DNA of 64,000 bases from Thysanoteuthis rhombus (GCA_963457665.1 OY735227.1:48731252-48795251); one strand, 5' to 3'. Shown: positions 35,165 through 47,145, numbered from the stretch's first letter. Notes: generated by a model not told the origin, from the letters alone. Made by a program: numbers and translations.

Positions 35165-36565
35165 CTTTTCAACGATAAAAATCCCAAAGTCGTAAATATC
35201 CAAATCTGTGATTATTCTAGTTGGGAATGTTAACAGTCTTAGGTGATGCGGTGTTTTGCCAAAAATATTGCACGAGACATGAAGAAAGGGTGGGGATGCG
35301 TGCTATCATTGTGAATACGACGGATACAAAGTACCTTTCACTCAATGGTATCTCACTGTCAACAGAGTAACCGTATGGGAGAGTGTTCACACAGGCACAG
35401 TAAGGTCCCCCTGGGATGAAAGTCAATTTACATCATAGTCGTGCAACAGGTTCTTGAGATAATCAAAAGAGTTGGATACTCTCTGGACAGACCTCTCACC
35501 TACACCGGTCCCCAACGCTTGTTAGTAACTATCATCTCTCAGCAGATCAATCAAACCTCGCACGACACAATCGTCAGGTGTGGCTTACAATCAGACATAC
35601 CTGTTTGGTATTCTCTTTGATCAATAAAAAGAGATTTTCAATGGATAGGGTAATAGAGCGGGCGATGAATCACTTCATGGAATCTGATTGTATTGTTTTC
35701 CTTCAGTTCACGGCTTTATATATGCGGCTTCGTTGCAATATTCCCTCCAAACTGTGCCACTGTGTGGCCACATACAAGAAAAAATATTGCTGCGCGGTAA
35801 TACTTTGAAGCTGCGAACGATATAGGATCTATTGAACAGTGTGATTTCTTGGTTTACTCTTCATAACTATGGGCTCTTCCTCTGAAGGTTAACAAGTTAG
35901 CTGATATGAATATCTCCTATCCACCATTTAAAGATAGACTCTTACACTGAAGCATTTTTTTTCACTTTGTTTTCAATTAAATCATCTGATAGAATTCAAA
36001 TATGTCCAGTCGCTTCTTTTCAATGTTCACTTTACGTTTTTTCGAAAAAAGGCTCAAAGCAAAAAAAGCGTTTAGTGTTTGTTTTGCACCGCGCCTTTAT
36101 AGAAACTACGCACACCCTTTTCCTCTCTCTTGTACACACCAACCTCCGATCACCAATGCCATTGTCTGACAAACCATCCATTTGGGGGTCTGTTGTTGAT
36201 CAAAAATATACCCGATATAAATTAATGGTGATTTTTTTTCGATTTATGCCATTTAAACTGCAAGTACACTCTATTTTCAGATAGCGATGGAGACCTATTC
36301 ACCAATTCCTTTTTACTGGTTGAATACCAATGAGTGAATAATAAAGAAAATTCAAACCACCGAATGAATTGTTTCATTTTTCAAAACACTTTTTCTTAGA
36401 GGTAACAGAACAGATCTTTAAATTTTAGACCGAAACAAAAATTATCTCAAAAGTAAAAGTATATTCAACATCCCCTTTTCCTCAGCAGCACACAGGCTTT
36501 GTGTTGCCGCGTAGAACCAGGGTAAATTGAAGGGAATATTTATCGGCAGCGATGTTTTTTTTTTT
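35165..36565. other. No gene confirmed (1.4 kb)
   Basis: Unassigned. The minus-strand frame at 35217-35426 (69 residues, IPGGPYCACVNTLPYGYS start) has balanced amino-acid use but no domain that I recognise. The plus-strand frame at 35967-36284 is likewise unassigned. A T run lies at 36553-36563. Confidence 0.35.
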
Positions 36566-36569
36566 ACAA

Positions 36570-38212
36570 CTCACGGGAACAAGCTGGATTTAGAATTTTT
36601 TCAACCATGGACAATATCCATTCAATAAATCAGCTGAAAGAAAAAGTAGCAGAATACAAAATGCCACTCGTTGTAGCATTTATAGACTTCAAGAAAGCTT
36701 TCAACTCTGTGGAAATTCCCATGGTCATGAAAGCTATCATGCTACAAGGCGGAGACCCTGCATACGCCATAAATATAGTCACAGCAACTCCTTTATCAGG
36801 CTACATAAAGACTCTGAACCCTTCCAACTCCAAAAAGGAGCAAGACAAGGTGATACCAGCTCACCCACACACTTCACAGCCTGCTCCGAGATAATCTTCC
36901 CAAAAGTGTACTGGGAGAATAGAGGAATCAAAATAATATCTAAGCAGGTTTGCAGACGACATTGTCCTCTTTCACAAAGAACCCACTCGACCTCCAACTA
37001 ATGCTTGATGAACTGAACGAAGAAACCAAGAAATTCAGCCTACACATGAACTTCAGTAAAACAAAGGTCATGTGCAATAACCACGACGTGAACAAAAACA
37101 CAAACGTAAAAATTCAGAGATGCAAAACCACTACATCTTCCTTGGACAACGAATCTCTATGTAACCCACAGAAGAAGAGGAAATCTGGCGAAGAATCACT
37201 CTAGGGGAGCAAGTCTTTCGCAGAGCAAACTCAGCCTTCAAAAACAAGATGATCCCAATAATTCTAAAAAGAATATACAGCCTATGTACCCTCGCGATAG
37301 TCACTTATGGAGCTGAAACATTAAAACAAGAGACAGACTAGCAAACTGAGAAGCATACAACATACAATCATGCTCGGTTGCGTTGGCTTGAGCTATTTTT
37401 ACTATTACTCGGTCCAGCTGCGGGGGAGCAGTTCACCCTGGGGCGGCGCTGTCCAATTGCACTAAGAAGGACAGGTCAGGCTCGTCATGATGCTTCCGTA
37501 ACCATAGTGGCTTTGACAACCAATGTCGCGTTGGCTTGAGCTATTTTCGATGTGCTATTCCATTTCCCCCACGTAAAGCCTTTTCCTTGTGTCACATTTT
37601 GCTCTGGTGGGAGAGTGAATGAATAAGTACCCCGGGGCAGCACTGTCCCATTGCACTAAGAGGGACAGGTCGGGATCGTCCTGACGCTTCCGTGACCACG
37701 GTTGGTTTAGCAACCAAGGTTGTTTTTGCAACCAAACTAGCATCGGCTGGAGCAATTTTTGATAGGTTGCTTCATTTTTTCCCCTCGTTAAGCTTGACCT
37801 TGTGTCACATTTTGCTCTAGTGGGAGAGTGAATATCTAGATGCTCTAAGGGTGACAGGTCGGCTCGTCCTAATGCTTTCGTAACTTCCGTTGCATCGGCT
37901 GGAGCAATTTTCCATGGGGTGCTCCATTTTTCCAACGTTAAACATGACCTTGTGATGTCTCATTTTGCTTTTTGTGGGAGTGCAATTAAATAGGCGGGTT
38001 ATGTTGCAAGAATGGTAGACAACCCATGGACACCACGACTCACAACGTGGATCCCCAGAGATCATATGCAGAACTGAGGCTGACAGAATACAAGATAGAG
38101 AGATGAACTAGACATATTCAGAGAGAACTGGCTCTACGACGCCCACGATAGAGAGATGCTGTGAATCCTAGGGAGGGCTTATGTCTAACGAAGGATGATT
38201 AAAGACTGATGA
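36570..38212 (+). pseudogene. RTE-type LINE reverse transcriptase relic, split by an insert
   Basis: Plus-strand translation gives EQAGFR, then ST MDNIHSINQLKEKVAEY, VVAFIDFKKAFNSV (RT motif A, Asp kept), part of the RT palm, RFADDIVLFHKEP (the catalytic FADD box, 36945-36985), MNFSKTKVMCNNHDVNKN, TYGAET, and after the insert VARMVDNPWTPRLTTWIPRD, DELDIFRENW and DAHDREM, ending with GATGATGATAA at 38212. It is broken by many stops and frameshifts; the stretch between motif A and FADD is shortened. The coding segment TWRDHKTAQ to WRWAGH, about 100 bp in the intact family, is missing exactly where the tandem-repeat insert 37378-38003 sits. Confidence 0.85.
37378..38003. repeat. Tandem repeat insert (150-213-bp units) within the LINE
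   Basis: Four imperfect units start near 37382, 37530, 37743 and 37895 with GTTGGCTTGAGC or TCGGCTGGAGC. They share words such as CCTTGTGTCACATTTTGCTC, GTGGGAGAGTGAAT and GACAGGTCGG, and poly-T. The longest unit is 213 bp; the others lack about 60 bp. The minus-strand frame (37555-37935) repeats HSPTRAKCDTR, which reflects the DNA repeat. Markedly more GC-rich than its surroundings. Family unknown. Confidence 0.8.
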
Positions 38213-38214
38213 TG

Positions 38215-38674
38215 ATAATTGGCTCAAATAATGCTCTTTGACTATATATTCCTCTTCGTTGTTTTCTCCTTACTATTTTGATTCGTGTTTATTTCGTTCT
38301 TTTTCGAGTTGTCTGAAGCTCTGCGTTAAAGTGTTTCCATCATTCCATAAATTATTCGGAATATCGTTTTTATATTTCTTGTCTCTATCAAAAAGCTTCG
38401 TTTTATGTGTTCTTGAGCCTCCCTCGGACTCTATGGAGTTCAGCGATTTTCATCATTTGAGCGGATTATTCGGACTTGTCTCTTCATCTCTATTATTAGG
38501 ATCAACTGGTATGCTCGCTCCCCTGGCTTCTTCATATTGTCTCAAGTCCCAAGAGAAAGTATTATCTACTCATTCTGCTTGTTTGAGTGTACAACAGTTA
38601 CACTTTTGGATAATTATTCATTTTCATCGTATCTCTCCTCTATCCCCATCTATCCTTGCAATGTTTGGACAAGG
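38215..38674. other. Unassigned open frame region
   Basis: A plus-strand frame of 146 codons (38238-38678) is Ser/Leu/Phe-rich with no start context, splice sites or domain that I can support. It runs up to the 99-bp repeat. Confidence 0.3.
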
Positions 38675-38676
38675 GT

Positions 38677-38985
38677 AGGAATAAAAAAAAGGGTGCTTCT
38701 GTTTGAATGGAAAAAAGGGACTCAACCTATAAGTGAGATTATTTCCCTTCTTCCTCCGTAACCACTGAAACAAGGCTAAGAATAAAAGAGGATGCTTCTG
38801 CTTGAATGGAAAAAAGGGACTCAACCTATAAGTGAGATTATTTCCCTTCTTCCTCCGTAACCAATGAAACAAGGCTAAGAATAAAAGAGGATGCTTCTGC
38901 TTGAATGGAAAAAAGGGACTCAACCTATGTGAGATTATTTCCCTTCTTCCTCCGTAACCACTGAAACAAGGCTAAGAATGAGCGA
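38677..38985. repeat. 99-bp tandem repeat, three copies
   Basis: The anchor TGCTTCTGTTTGAATGG or TGCTTCTGCTTGAATGG falls at 38694, 38793 and 38892, so the period is exactly 99 bp. Copies differ by only a few bases; the third lacks two bases (CCTATGTGAG against CCTATAAGTGAG). Because 99 is a multiple of three, the minus strand reads as a 33-residue repeat (LSPFFPFKQKHPLLFLALF start). I see no evidence that it is a gene. Confidence 0.9.
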
Positions 38986-38989
38986 GGGT

Positions 38990-41335
38990 GTGAATAGGGG
39001 CCGGACTGACATGAAGAAAACTCCATACAGAAAACTTTTTAAATTGCTTGGCCTATTTCCTTTTGTTGTAATTTTGCAAGGGAGCGTAGATTTTGAAAAC
39101 AAGCCTTAATGTCAGACAATAGGCATACAAGCTCTCTCTCTCTCTCTCTCTCTCTTGTACTTTCAGACATATACAGAATGAATGGTAGGGAACGAAAGGT
39201 GGTCGGACCTTTTCGATGTATCAGCCTGTCAGTCAGTCAGCTGTAAGTCAGTGACGGCAATCGGTACTAAAGATGCTCGAGTATCTAACATCGCTTGTTT
39301 ACTCATGGCTAGATTATGAGCAATTGATTCCGTAAGCACTGTCCCTGACCTCACGTGGGCCCTCCCATTGCTTAACTGATAAGCAATTAACAATATGATT
39401 TAGATTTAAGGAAAACTGATGTTGAAATACGAGATTTAAAACGCTCAGGCCATTTATTTTATATAAACTAACAGAGGGCAATAAAAGCGAATTATCAACT
39501 GAAGAAGCGAAAAACACTCTCTTTCTTTTTGTTGATTCCTCACTCATACATCGTGTAGTTTATTTCTGTCGACTATACGTTTATCTGCGTCATGCTTGAT
39601 TTGGAAGAACCTGTAGTACCCCCTTCTCTTTTGATGCCCCTAGCATATATTTATTTTGTTCAATGGTTACTCCAACCCTGGAAGTATCGCATCTTTCACA
39701 TTTTGCAGTGTTTCCCAGTCTTTGATTGCATCCTTCATTCGGATAATGCACATTTTTCTTTCCATCCTATTAAACCTAATCTTATGTTTCGCCTCCGATT
39801 ACGCCTTCTCATTGTTCTTCAAATCTTGATGAACTAGCTAGTTTCACACTCATTCATCCCAACTGTATGTATGCAGTTAACATTTTCAAATTAGTATCCC
39901 AATTATGAAAAAAAAGCGTTTACTTTACAGCAAACATTTATTTTTCAGCATAATTCTCTTTCTGATGAATGCACTTGATTCAGTAGCGAATATTAATCAT
40001 AAACATCGAATATTATACGGAGAAATTTTCTGATAAAAGCCAGGCTAATAACTACGTATCAAGTTATGAAATCATTATCATTAATCCACTCTCCAATGAA
40101 TGCATAAACAATGGGAGAAACCAAATGGAAAAAAAATTTGCAAATAACAAGGTGGGGGTGGGGGTAGAGATGATGCATGGTAATTATCCTCATTGTTCGA
40201 AATTCTTATATTTACTGGCGAAAAAGGAGAGTTGTGTTTGTGTCAAAGTTTGACTAAGTTATGCATAGGAAGTGAAAATTGGAAGGATTTTGTGTGTGTA
40301 CATGAACTAGTCAATGTGTTATTGAGAGAAAGTATATGTGCGTATGCAGTGTATGGAAGTGTGTGATGTTGGTTTGTTGTTGATGAAAAGAGTGTGTATA
40401 CACTGGTATTTGCTGTATGAGTATGAGTGTAGGTAACCCAAAACTTTTTCAAAGTGTAGGCAATGCATTTTTCATCATTTCAATTTTAAGATATCTTGGT
40501 TTTGATATTTTTTATTTTTGTACTGAAGTGTTGGAGAGGAAATGTATCCTCATTGGTATTTTGCTGTGTGGATATGTGTGTAGGTAATCTAAGATTTTAA
40601 AAATGTGTAGATAGGATATTTTAATTTGGGACTGTGTCGATTATATATTCTTTGATTTTGAACTAACCTGCGTCCATCGGATGGAGTATGTATCTTGTGT
40701 TGAATGTTGTAAGATTGTTTTGTATCGTTATTTTATTCGCGATGTGTTTAGACATACTGTAGAAATTTGGGAGTTGTTTAATAGTATTGCTTGTGGTAAT
40801 AAGTTTCTATGATCTGGCGTGTCGCTTTTTGATGGATGTCTTCATAATCCTGGTTGTTTTTTTTTAGATTGAAAGTGTGATCTGTAGTGGTGTTGTACTA
40901 GGGCGTTCTTATGGAGTGCACCGATTCTCATGTTTTCTTTTTCTCCAAGTTTTCCCAAAATTATTTTTTTTCACACCGATGATGTTATATTTTTCTTTAC
41001 AATGCGGTCTAGCTGTGTCAGATGTTTTTCGAGTTGTGTTGTTGGTTTATAGGCTGGATGATTCAGCTACGGATTTTGTAATTTGGTTTAGTGTTAAGAT
41101 AAAAATTCAGAATTATAATGAGGATTATCAACAATAATCATAATAACCATGCATCATTTCTCCCTTCGTCTACCTTCGTAAATTTGATTATTTTCCTCAA
41201 TTCACGTTTGACAAAAGGAGAAACCAGTCTCCCAAAACACGTAATGGAAATAAATACAATCTATTTTCCCTAATTTTCGTCTTCAGTTATTGTCTTTTAA
41301 ATCCACCAATCATGTCAGATAAAACTCATCCATTT
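38990..41335. other. No gene seen (2.3 kb)
   Basis: Unassigned AT-rich sequence with a short (CT)n at 39131-39154. A weak internal duplication (TTTGCTGTATGAGTATGAGT at 40411 and TTTGCTGTGTGGATATGTGT at 40560, both followed by GTAGGTAA) suggests an old repeat of about 150 bp. Confidence 0.4.
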
Positions 41336-41339
41336 CATT

Positions 41340-41595
41340 ACCACACACACACACACACGCACACACAGAGACTCAGACATTGACACATACACACACACAC
41401 ACACACAGACACTGACACACACACACACACACGCACACACACACACACACATAAAATATATATAATTTGAACTATAGGAAGTGGGACTGATTCAGGAGTG
41501 AAAGTGTATGGAAACCAAGTTTATTAATCCGTAAATGTTTTCATTGATGGTCAATACGTGTTTGGGAGGGTACTTCCATCTTTAGCAGCGTGCGC

Positions 41596-41648
<53 letters not shown>

Positions 41649-41650
41649 AT
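41340..41650. repeat. (CA)n cluster and (GT)n tract
   Basis: Interrupted (CA)n at 41343-41452 and (GT)n at 41597-41648, separated by about 145 bp of unique sequence. The two tracts are inverted relative to each other. Confidence 0.9.
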
Positions 41651-41654
41651 CATT

Positions 41655-42825
41655 TAATGGTTATGAGTTTACTATGGAACATATCCACTACAAAGAGCTT
41701 TGCTTTGTAAGCAAAAAGTGGGATCACATCTGGTAGGGTCATCCTGTTGTGTTGGACTGGGTTCATTTGGTGATGAAGTCTGTTGTGTTAGCAGCAGTAG
41801 TAGGTATTGGGGAGGACATATATAAAATGAAGTGAAACTTGCGTAAGATTGACCCCCACTCTTCAAACTAAGAGTTTATATCAAATGGTTCACTGAGGTG
41901 GCAGGAATAAGAACAATGTCCCAACTTCATAGGTTTGATAGGATTATCTTTCTCTTGGCTGATGCCTGAGCTAGCTATGAGGTTTGCCGTACTTTTGTGG
42001 AAACATTCCAGCTGTAAGCCTGACGTGAAAATCCGGTGGTTGGTAGATGTCTGAGCAAGCTATAGACGTCTACCGTCCTTTAGAAGGAAAAATCAGGACA
42101 GTATGGCAGCTTAATCACAGTTCCTACTTACCCCGACAGAAGCACATACGCACTGTTTGTAAAGGTCTGTTCCCCCTCATAGAAATAACCGAACATTGAA
42201 GCAGTTTGTTGTCCAGACTTCCTCTCCACATCACCTGTTTAGAGCCAGATATAACTTCTCTCATTTCCAGCTTAATCTTTGCCTTGTGCTTTTATTGCCA
42301 GCTGGGCTATTTATCATGTACGGAATGATTTTAAACCATCCCTCTGACCGTCCAAACTCATACATAAACTTTCGAGTTCCATTCCTTTTCCCTGGCTAGG
42401 GACTAGTACTGGCGTAAAATGTTAACATTACAAGAACATAAACCAAACTGCATAAGATCAGTTGATTAGTTGCAAAGTCCTTCATGTATCTGTGAAAGTT
42501 TGTGACTTCAGAGGCAGCCATTGTTTGCTAATCATTGTAGGGAACGCTTTTCGCTACAAAATCAAAACAATATGTCAGTGAAGCGCTGTTCAATTTGAAA
42601 GAGAAAAAAAAAAACAAGACAAAAAAGCATGCAAAAATCTGTAACGAACAAGTTCAGATGAGACTCAGGTTGTAGTCCATTGCACGAGGGTCCTTTATGC
42701 CTCGTTGCTCCTCTGATATCATATTGGTCAGAGAAGGCAGTCGGTGGAGTCTCCAACCATATCCACTCTGCTTCGCTTCCCACATAGAGATCGTACTTGT
42801 ACTAGTATTTGCTTTTTATCAAATG

Positions 42826-42860
<35 letters not shown>

Positions 42861-44900
42861 AAAGTACTCAATAAAAGTACCAAGTAGCAGTGGAATCTGA
42901 ATTCATTATTACACGCATATTAACGTGTATCTTCATTTTTTTGTTGCTTTTAACACTTATCTTGTCCGTCCAGTTTTAGTGAAAGTGATACTTATTTGAT
43001 ATTCTGAGATGAAATATTTTCATTTATCTACTTATTTCAGCCGAGTAACATCATTTCTTTCTTCGCCTGATATTACATGTAATTGACTGCCTAGAAGAAA
43101 TAGCTGTACTTCTTATTGTCTAGGGTTCTGAAACGAACCATCTTCATTATTCCACACATTCTCGAAAAGTAATTTTGTATTTTTATTTCTTTCCCTAACA
43201 ACATACTTCGACTACTTTGTATCAGTTTTAGTGGCAGTCGTTGCTGGAATTGTCTGAGGTTCTGAGATTAAAAAAATTTATCATTCCACGTATTTTCTGA
43301 TAAGTTTCCCCATCATTTTGTCATTTAACACAAAGGTTTTTGTCAAACAGCATTTAGAAAAAAAAGTTGGGTATTGAAGGGTTAAACATTTTAGAAATGT
43401 TTGAATGTAAAGTGAACCTGCTATTTGAGTTGGGTGTGACGTAAGACTATAAACGTTCACCAATCAGTTTCTTGCAAACGTCTTGCTTTGTCATCGCAAA
43501 GAAATCGACACGAAACGGTCGGTAGCAAGCGTTATATTAAGTAGGTTGATCCTTAAGTGATTTTTTTGATTGATTAAAAAACATTCATTATATACATATC
43601 AAGTTGGCTTTAACTACTCTCTTTTTCCCTCTATTTTCCGAATATTTAATGTAGATATCTTTCTTCCATGGACGAAGAAAGATTCTGGAATGAAATATGA
43701 GAGAAAACGCGGAATAAGGAAATCGTCGGAACGCTAATTTGATATCATCGAAGGCAAAGGAAACATGTTCCGGAAATGAATTTCCCTCTGATGAGACTCC
43801 TTATCAGAGGAAAGCGAGATATCAGGAAAGATAAAATAAACTGAATTTTTTACCTTTTCCTCATTGAATACAAAACATTTCCCACATTAGATTTCGATGG
43901 AACATTTGTCAGGGAATCTCACAAATTCTGACATTTTCTCTGATAACAGTTTTTCACTGTCTTAATACCTTACCCGAGATTCTATTTAAAAAAAAATTGT
44001 TTTCAAATGGAAGCAGAAAACAGTACTATTTAAAGCTGTATTTTAATAAATCAAACTATAAAGGATATGAATTAGGGTTAGTATTTAGGGTTAGTGTTTA
44101 ATATGTCAATCACGGAACAAATGAAAGCAATAAACACGATGTCACTTCTGTTAAACCGCTAAAGTTTATGCCGTCTATATGTTTTGAATTTAACGCCAAA
44201 AAAGTAACACAAAAATCGTAGACGGGGGAGCGCTTTCGTAGCTTCATGCATCACACGATAGACAAACGTTTGAACAAGTCCGAAAACTCAAAAGAGGAAC
44301 GAAATATACGGGAAAATAAACGTAGTTGTAGCAAAATTGGTATGGATATAATTTAATACCTACAATGGAAAAATCAGCTAATGGAGATTGAATCTCGTTA
44401 GTGTGGCTAAAGAAGCGATAAATCAAATCTACTTTAGCCAGACATAAAGTCCGCTCCTCTTCACCGCAACAATAGTGGCTATCAAGCAACGATAGTTTGG
44501 ATTTGACGAGAACATCCGACAAAGCATGAATATCGGAAATGTGTCTGTCTATTTTTGCATTGTTCCTACCGTGTTGTCTCTCCTATCCACACGACAACTT
44601 TTCCCCCTTCCGGTACGAGCTATAAATTAAAAGGGAAGGAACTGATGGGCAACAGAAATGGTATCGCAAAATGAAATCAGTTCAATTTCTAGGATCAGGC
44701 ACCGAAAAGCATCAAGACAAGGCATGAAACAGATTCTTCTCTGTGCGTTGATTCTTGTGGTTCCAAGCAAACCGAAAGAGGAACGATCACCACTGTGATC
44801 TCTAACGACTGCAGAGGTGGAAAAGAAAAACGACATTGAAACATTGTAGAAAAGGTGCGATCCAAGACCACACTTGACTGAGCGGTAGCCCGTTGCTGTC
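41655..44900. other. No gene seen (3.2 kb)
   Basis: Unassigned sequence with a (CTA)n tract at 42827-42858. Short frames (60-92 residues) on both strands lack domains. CTGAGCTAGCTATGAGGTTT at about 41967 and CTGAGCAAGCTATAGACGTC at 42050 hint at an imperfect direct repeat of about 83 bp. Confidence 0.4.
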
Positions 44901-44903
44901 TAA

Positions 44904-46224
44904 TCACCTGATCCTAAAGATCTCATAACACATGAGTTGCAGAGCATGCCTCAATCTCTGACAATAAATTGAGGTATAAATTGTTAGATCTAGGATAATT
45001 CTAATGTTTTTAGTTCAGTTAGAGATTAGCAATCACTGCGTAAAGGTGTCACCATGCCTAAAGCAACCAAACTTACCGAAGTTGGGCGTGCTCGAATTCT
45101 AGATTTCCATAAGCAAGGTCTGTCACAGTGGGCGATCGCAGCTAAGGTAAATCGCAGTAATACTGTGAGTTGCAACTTTCTAAAGAACTGTGAGAATTAT
45201 GGAAAATCAATATCCACTGGTAGGCCCCCCAAAATTTCTCCTGCATTGAGTAGGAAATAAGACGGGTTGTTGTGAAAGATAGGGGCCTTTTTTTTAGTCA
45301 AATTAAGGTAGTCATAAATGCTGATTGCAGTCCAGTAGCCATCAGACGACTCTTACGACGAAAAGGCATGATAAATAAAAAGCGTAAACAAATTCCTAAT
45401 CTGCTTCCACGTCACAAGGTGGACTGTTCAAGGTTTAGTCGTGAATACCAAACATGGCACGTTGAGAAGTTGAAGAAAGTCCTGTTTTCTGATGAGAAAA
45501 AATTCAATCTAGATGGGCCTGATGGCTTCCAACGATAATGGCATCACAAAAACATGCCTCCTAAAAGTTCCCCTACACGTCATAGTGGTGGAGGGTCCCT
45601 AATGGTATTGGATGCCTTTTCTCACAGAGGGACGATGGAGCTCCAGGTGGTGCAGGGTCGTCAGACAGCGGCTGGTTATGTTAGCATGTTACAAAAAGTA
45701 TCGGAGGGTCATCTTTTGTGTGGGGATGAATGGTTATTCCAACGGGATGATGCTGCAATTCACGCTGCACGACAGACCTTGACTTTTCTACAAGAAAATG
45801 GGGTCCATCTCTTGAGACATCATGCATACTCACTTGACTTGAACTCAATTGAAAATGTTTGGGGATGGTTGACAAGAGATGTTTATCAAAATGGAAAACA
45901 ATATTCAACAAAAAATGAACCTCGTGAAGCCATTTTCAGAAGCTGGAGCAACATCTTCCGCACCTTAATGGAATTGCTAATTTCTAGCAAGCCCAAAAGA
46001 ATGTTTGAAGTCATCAAAACTAGTGGAAGTAGAACTCATTATGAATTTTGGTCGTTGAATGTTTTCGTACACTTTTCGTACAATTTCGTAGAATTTTTGT
46101 CTCTGGTCTTTTAGATTGTAGTATTTGTAACCTTAAGTGGGATGAAATTAAAATCTATCATCAATAAAAAAGTTTCTTTTGAAGAATTTTCAATTGGTCT
46201 CAAATTTTTGATCAGGAGTGCATA
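44904..46224 (+). mobile_element. Tc3-like Tc1-superfamily transposon, nearly full length
   Basis: The 3' inverted end is CAATTGGTCTCAAATTTTTG followed by ATCAGGAGTG (46191-46220), next to TATA. The 5' end at about 44905-44930 (CACCTGATCCTAAAGATCTC) is a decayed inverted match. The 1.32-kb length and a single transposase frame between are as expected for a complete Tc1-type element. It is the best-preserved DNA transposon in the window, but the transposase has two breaks, so it is not autonomous. Confidence 0.8.
45054..46114 (+). pseudogene. Tc3-like transposase, D-D34-E, two breaks
   Basis: It starts MPKATKLTEVGRARILDFHK with helix-turn-helix wording (GLSQWAIAAKVNRS) and a GRPPKIS hinge. 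The catalytic core has [15 protein letters not shown] (first Asp), FQRDDAAIHAA (second Asp) and LNSIENVWG (Glu). Exactly 34 residues separate the second Asp from Glu, the D34E spacing of the Tc1 group; the GPDGFQ box is typical of Tc3-like members. Two lesions are visible: the frame changes near 45260 (stop at 45258-45260; the sequence continues in another frame from about 45272), and there is an in-frame TAA at 45536-45538 after GFQR where Tyr is usual. The C-terminal 186 codons are uninterrupted. The enzyme would cut and paste the element at TA sites. Confidence 0.9.
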
Positions 46225-46610
46225 TATGTAAAAAGATAGATAGATGCGAATAGACAGATAGAAAGAAATGAACATAGGTAGATAGATAGATATGTATAAT
46301 GATAGATAGATACATCTGCAGATGATTAAGATGTAAAAGTGAGTAGATCGTTAAATAAAACAGTGAGCGACAGCAAAGGTGATAGCTGAATATATTACAA
46401 AAATCGAGAACGAAGATGAAATATTCATGTTAATATGTTCCTCGGGAAAGGAACACAATCTCTCACCTAATCGATCGATCTCACAATCGATTGACGACAA
46501 ACGATGAAAAGAGAAAAAAATTCTTTTGAGAATTGACGCTGGATTCGATTTTTCACTTGCGATGAATTGAATTCGGACTGATCACGCTAGTCAGTAAGAC
46601 GGGGGAAATC
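46225..46610. other. No feature confirmed; GATA-rich start
   Basis: Imperfect GATA repeats at 46235-46310, then unassigned sequence that would be the 5' leader or promoter if the candidate exon at 46615 is real. No TATA box stands out. Confidence 0.35.
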
Positions 46611-46614
46611 AACT

Positions 46615-46661
46615 ATGGCCACTGGTAAGATTTCGGTTAACATTCAGACGAGAAAAGATGT
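46615..46661 (+). CDS. Candidate first coding exon, protein unknown
   Basis: ATG at 46615 in good translation context (A at -3, G at +4) opens MATGKISVNIQTRKD. After 15 codons plus two bases it meets GTAAGTAC at 46662, a near-perfect donor. The peptide is not recognised, and no partner exon is seen downstream within the window. A chance coincidence cannot be excluded. Confidence 0.25.
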
Positions 46662-46819
46662 GTAAGTACGTATATTATTCGCTTTCCCCACTTTCCCTAT
46701 AACTCTCTCTCCTTCTGTCAATCTATAACTGTTTATTCTATATGCTTTGTCTAGGCCAAATGATACAATCACCAAATGCTAACAGGAGATGATTTCAAAT
46801 AGAGTTTCACTATAAAAAT

Positions 46820-46873
46820 ATAATTTTATGATCGTTCTGTCGGATTATCACTCTCTTTCTCTCACTCACTCTC

Positions 46874-46953
<80 letters not shown>

Positions 46954-46992
46954 AATGGATATTTTGATCGGACGGAATGATTATAAATTGTG
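46820..46992 (+). mobile_element. Possible MITE-like unit enclosing a (CT)n(TA)n tract
   Basis: The left border AATTTTATGATCGTTCTGTC plus GGAT (46822-46845) is mirrored by the right border, whose reverse complement is CAATTTATAATCATTCCGTC plus CGATC (46965-46989), about 80 percent matched. Between them lie (CT)n (46848-46913) and (TA)n (46914-46950). The right-border motif recurs beside the TA tract at 23189 and at 57393. Confidence 0.4.
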
Positions 46993-47090
46993 TTATATTT
47001 TATACAAACTTGAATAAGATGATTTGTCATAACACGGTGATTGTATCACTGATCCTCAACAGCGTAAATAGAATAAACATTTAAAGGAAA

Positions 47091-47145
47091 TGGGGCTGCT
47101 GCAGGAATCGAACCTGCCACCGATACGGGTAACTTTCAGGACTGT
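47091..47145 (-). other. tRNA 3'-half-like fragment
   Basis: On the minus strand a perfect T arm GCAGG-TTCGATT-CCTGC (47117-47101) contains the B box GGTTCGATTCC, followed by acceptor-like AGCAGCCCCA. The 5' half with a proper D arm is missing; a CT microsatellite starts where it should be. Probably a tRNA-derived SINE piece or tRNA pseudogene. Confidence 0.45.

Noticed and set aside
37555-37935. 126-codon minus frame with repeated HSPTRAKCDTR as a possible repeat protein
   Set aside because: It coincides with an imperfect DNA tandem repeat inserted in a LINE; no start, splice or domain evidence.
47091-47145. Functional tRNA gene
   Set aside because: The T arm is perfect but the 5' half with D arm and acceptor strand is missing.
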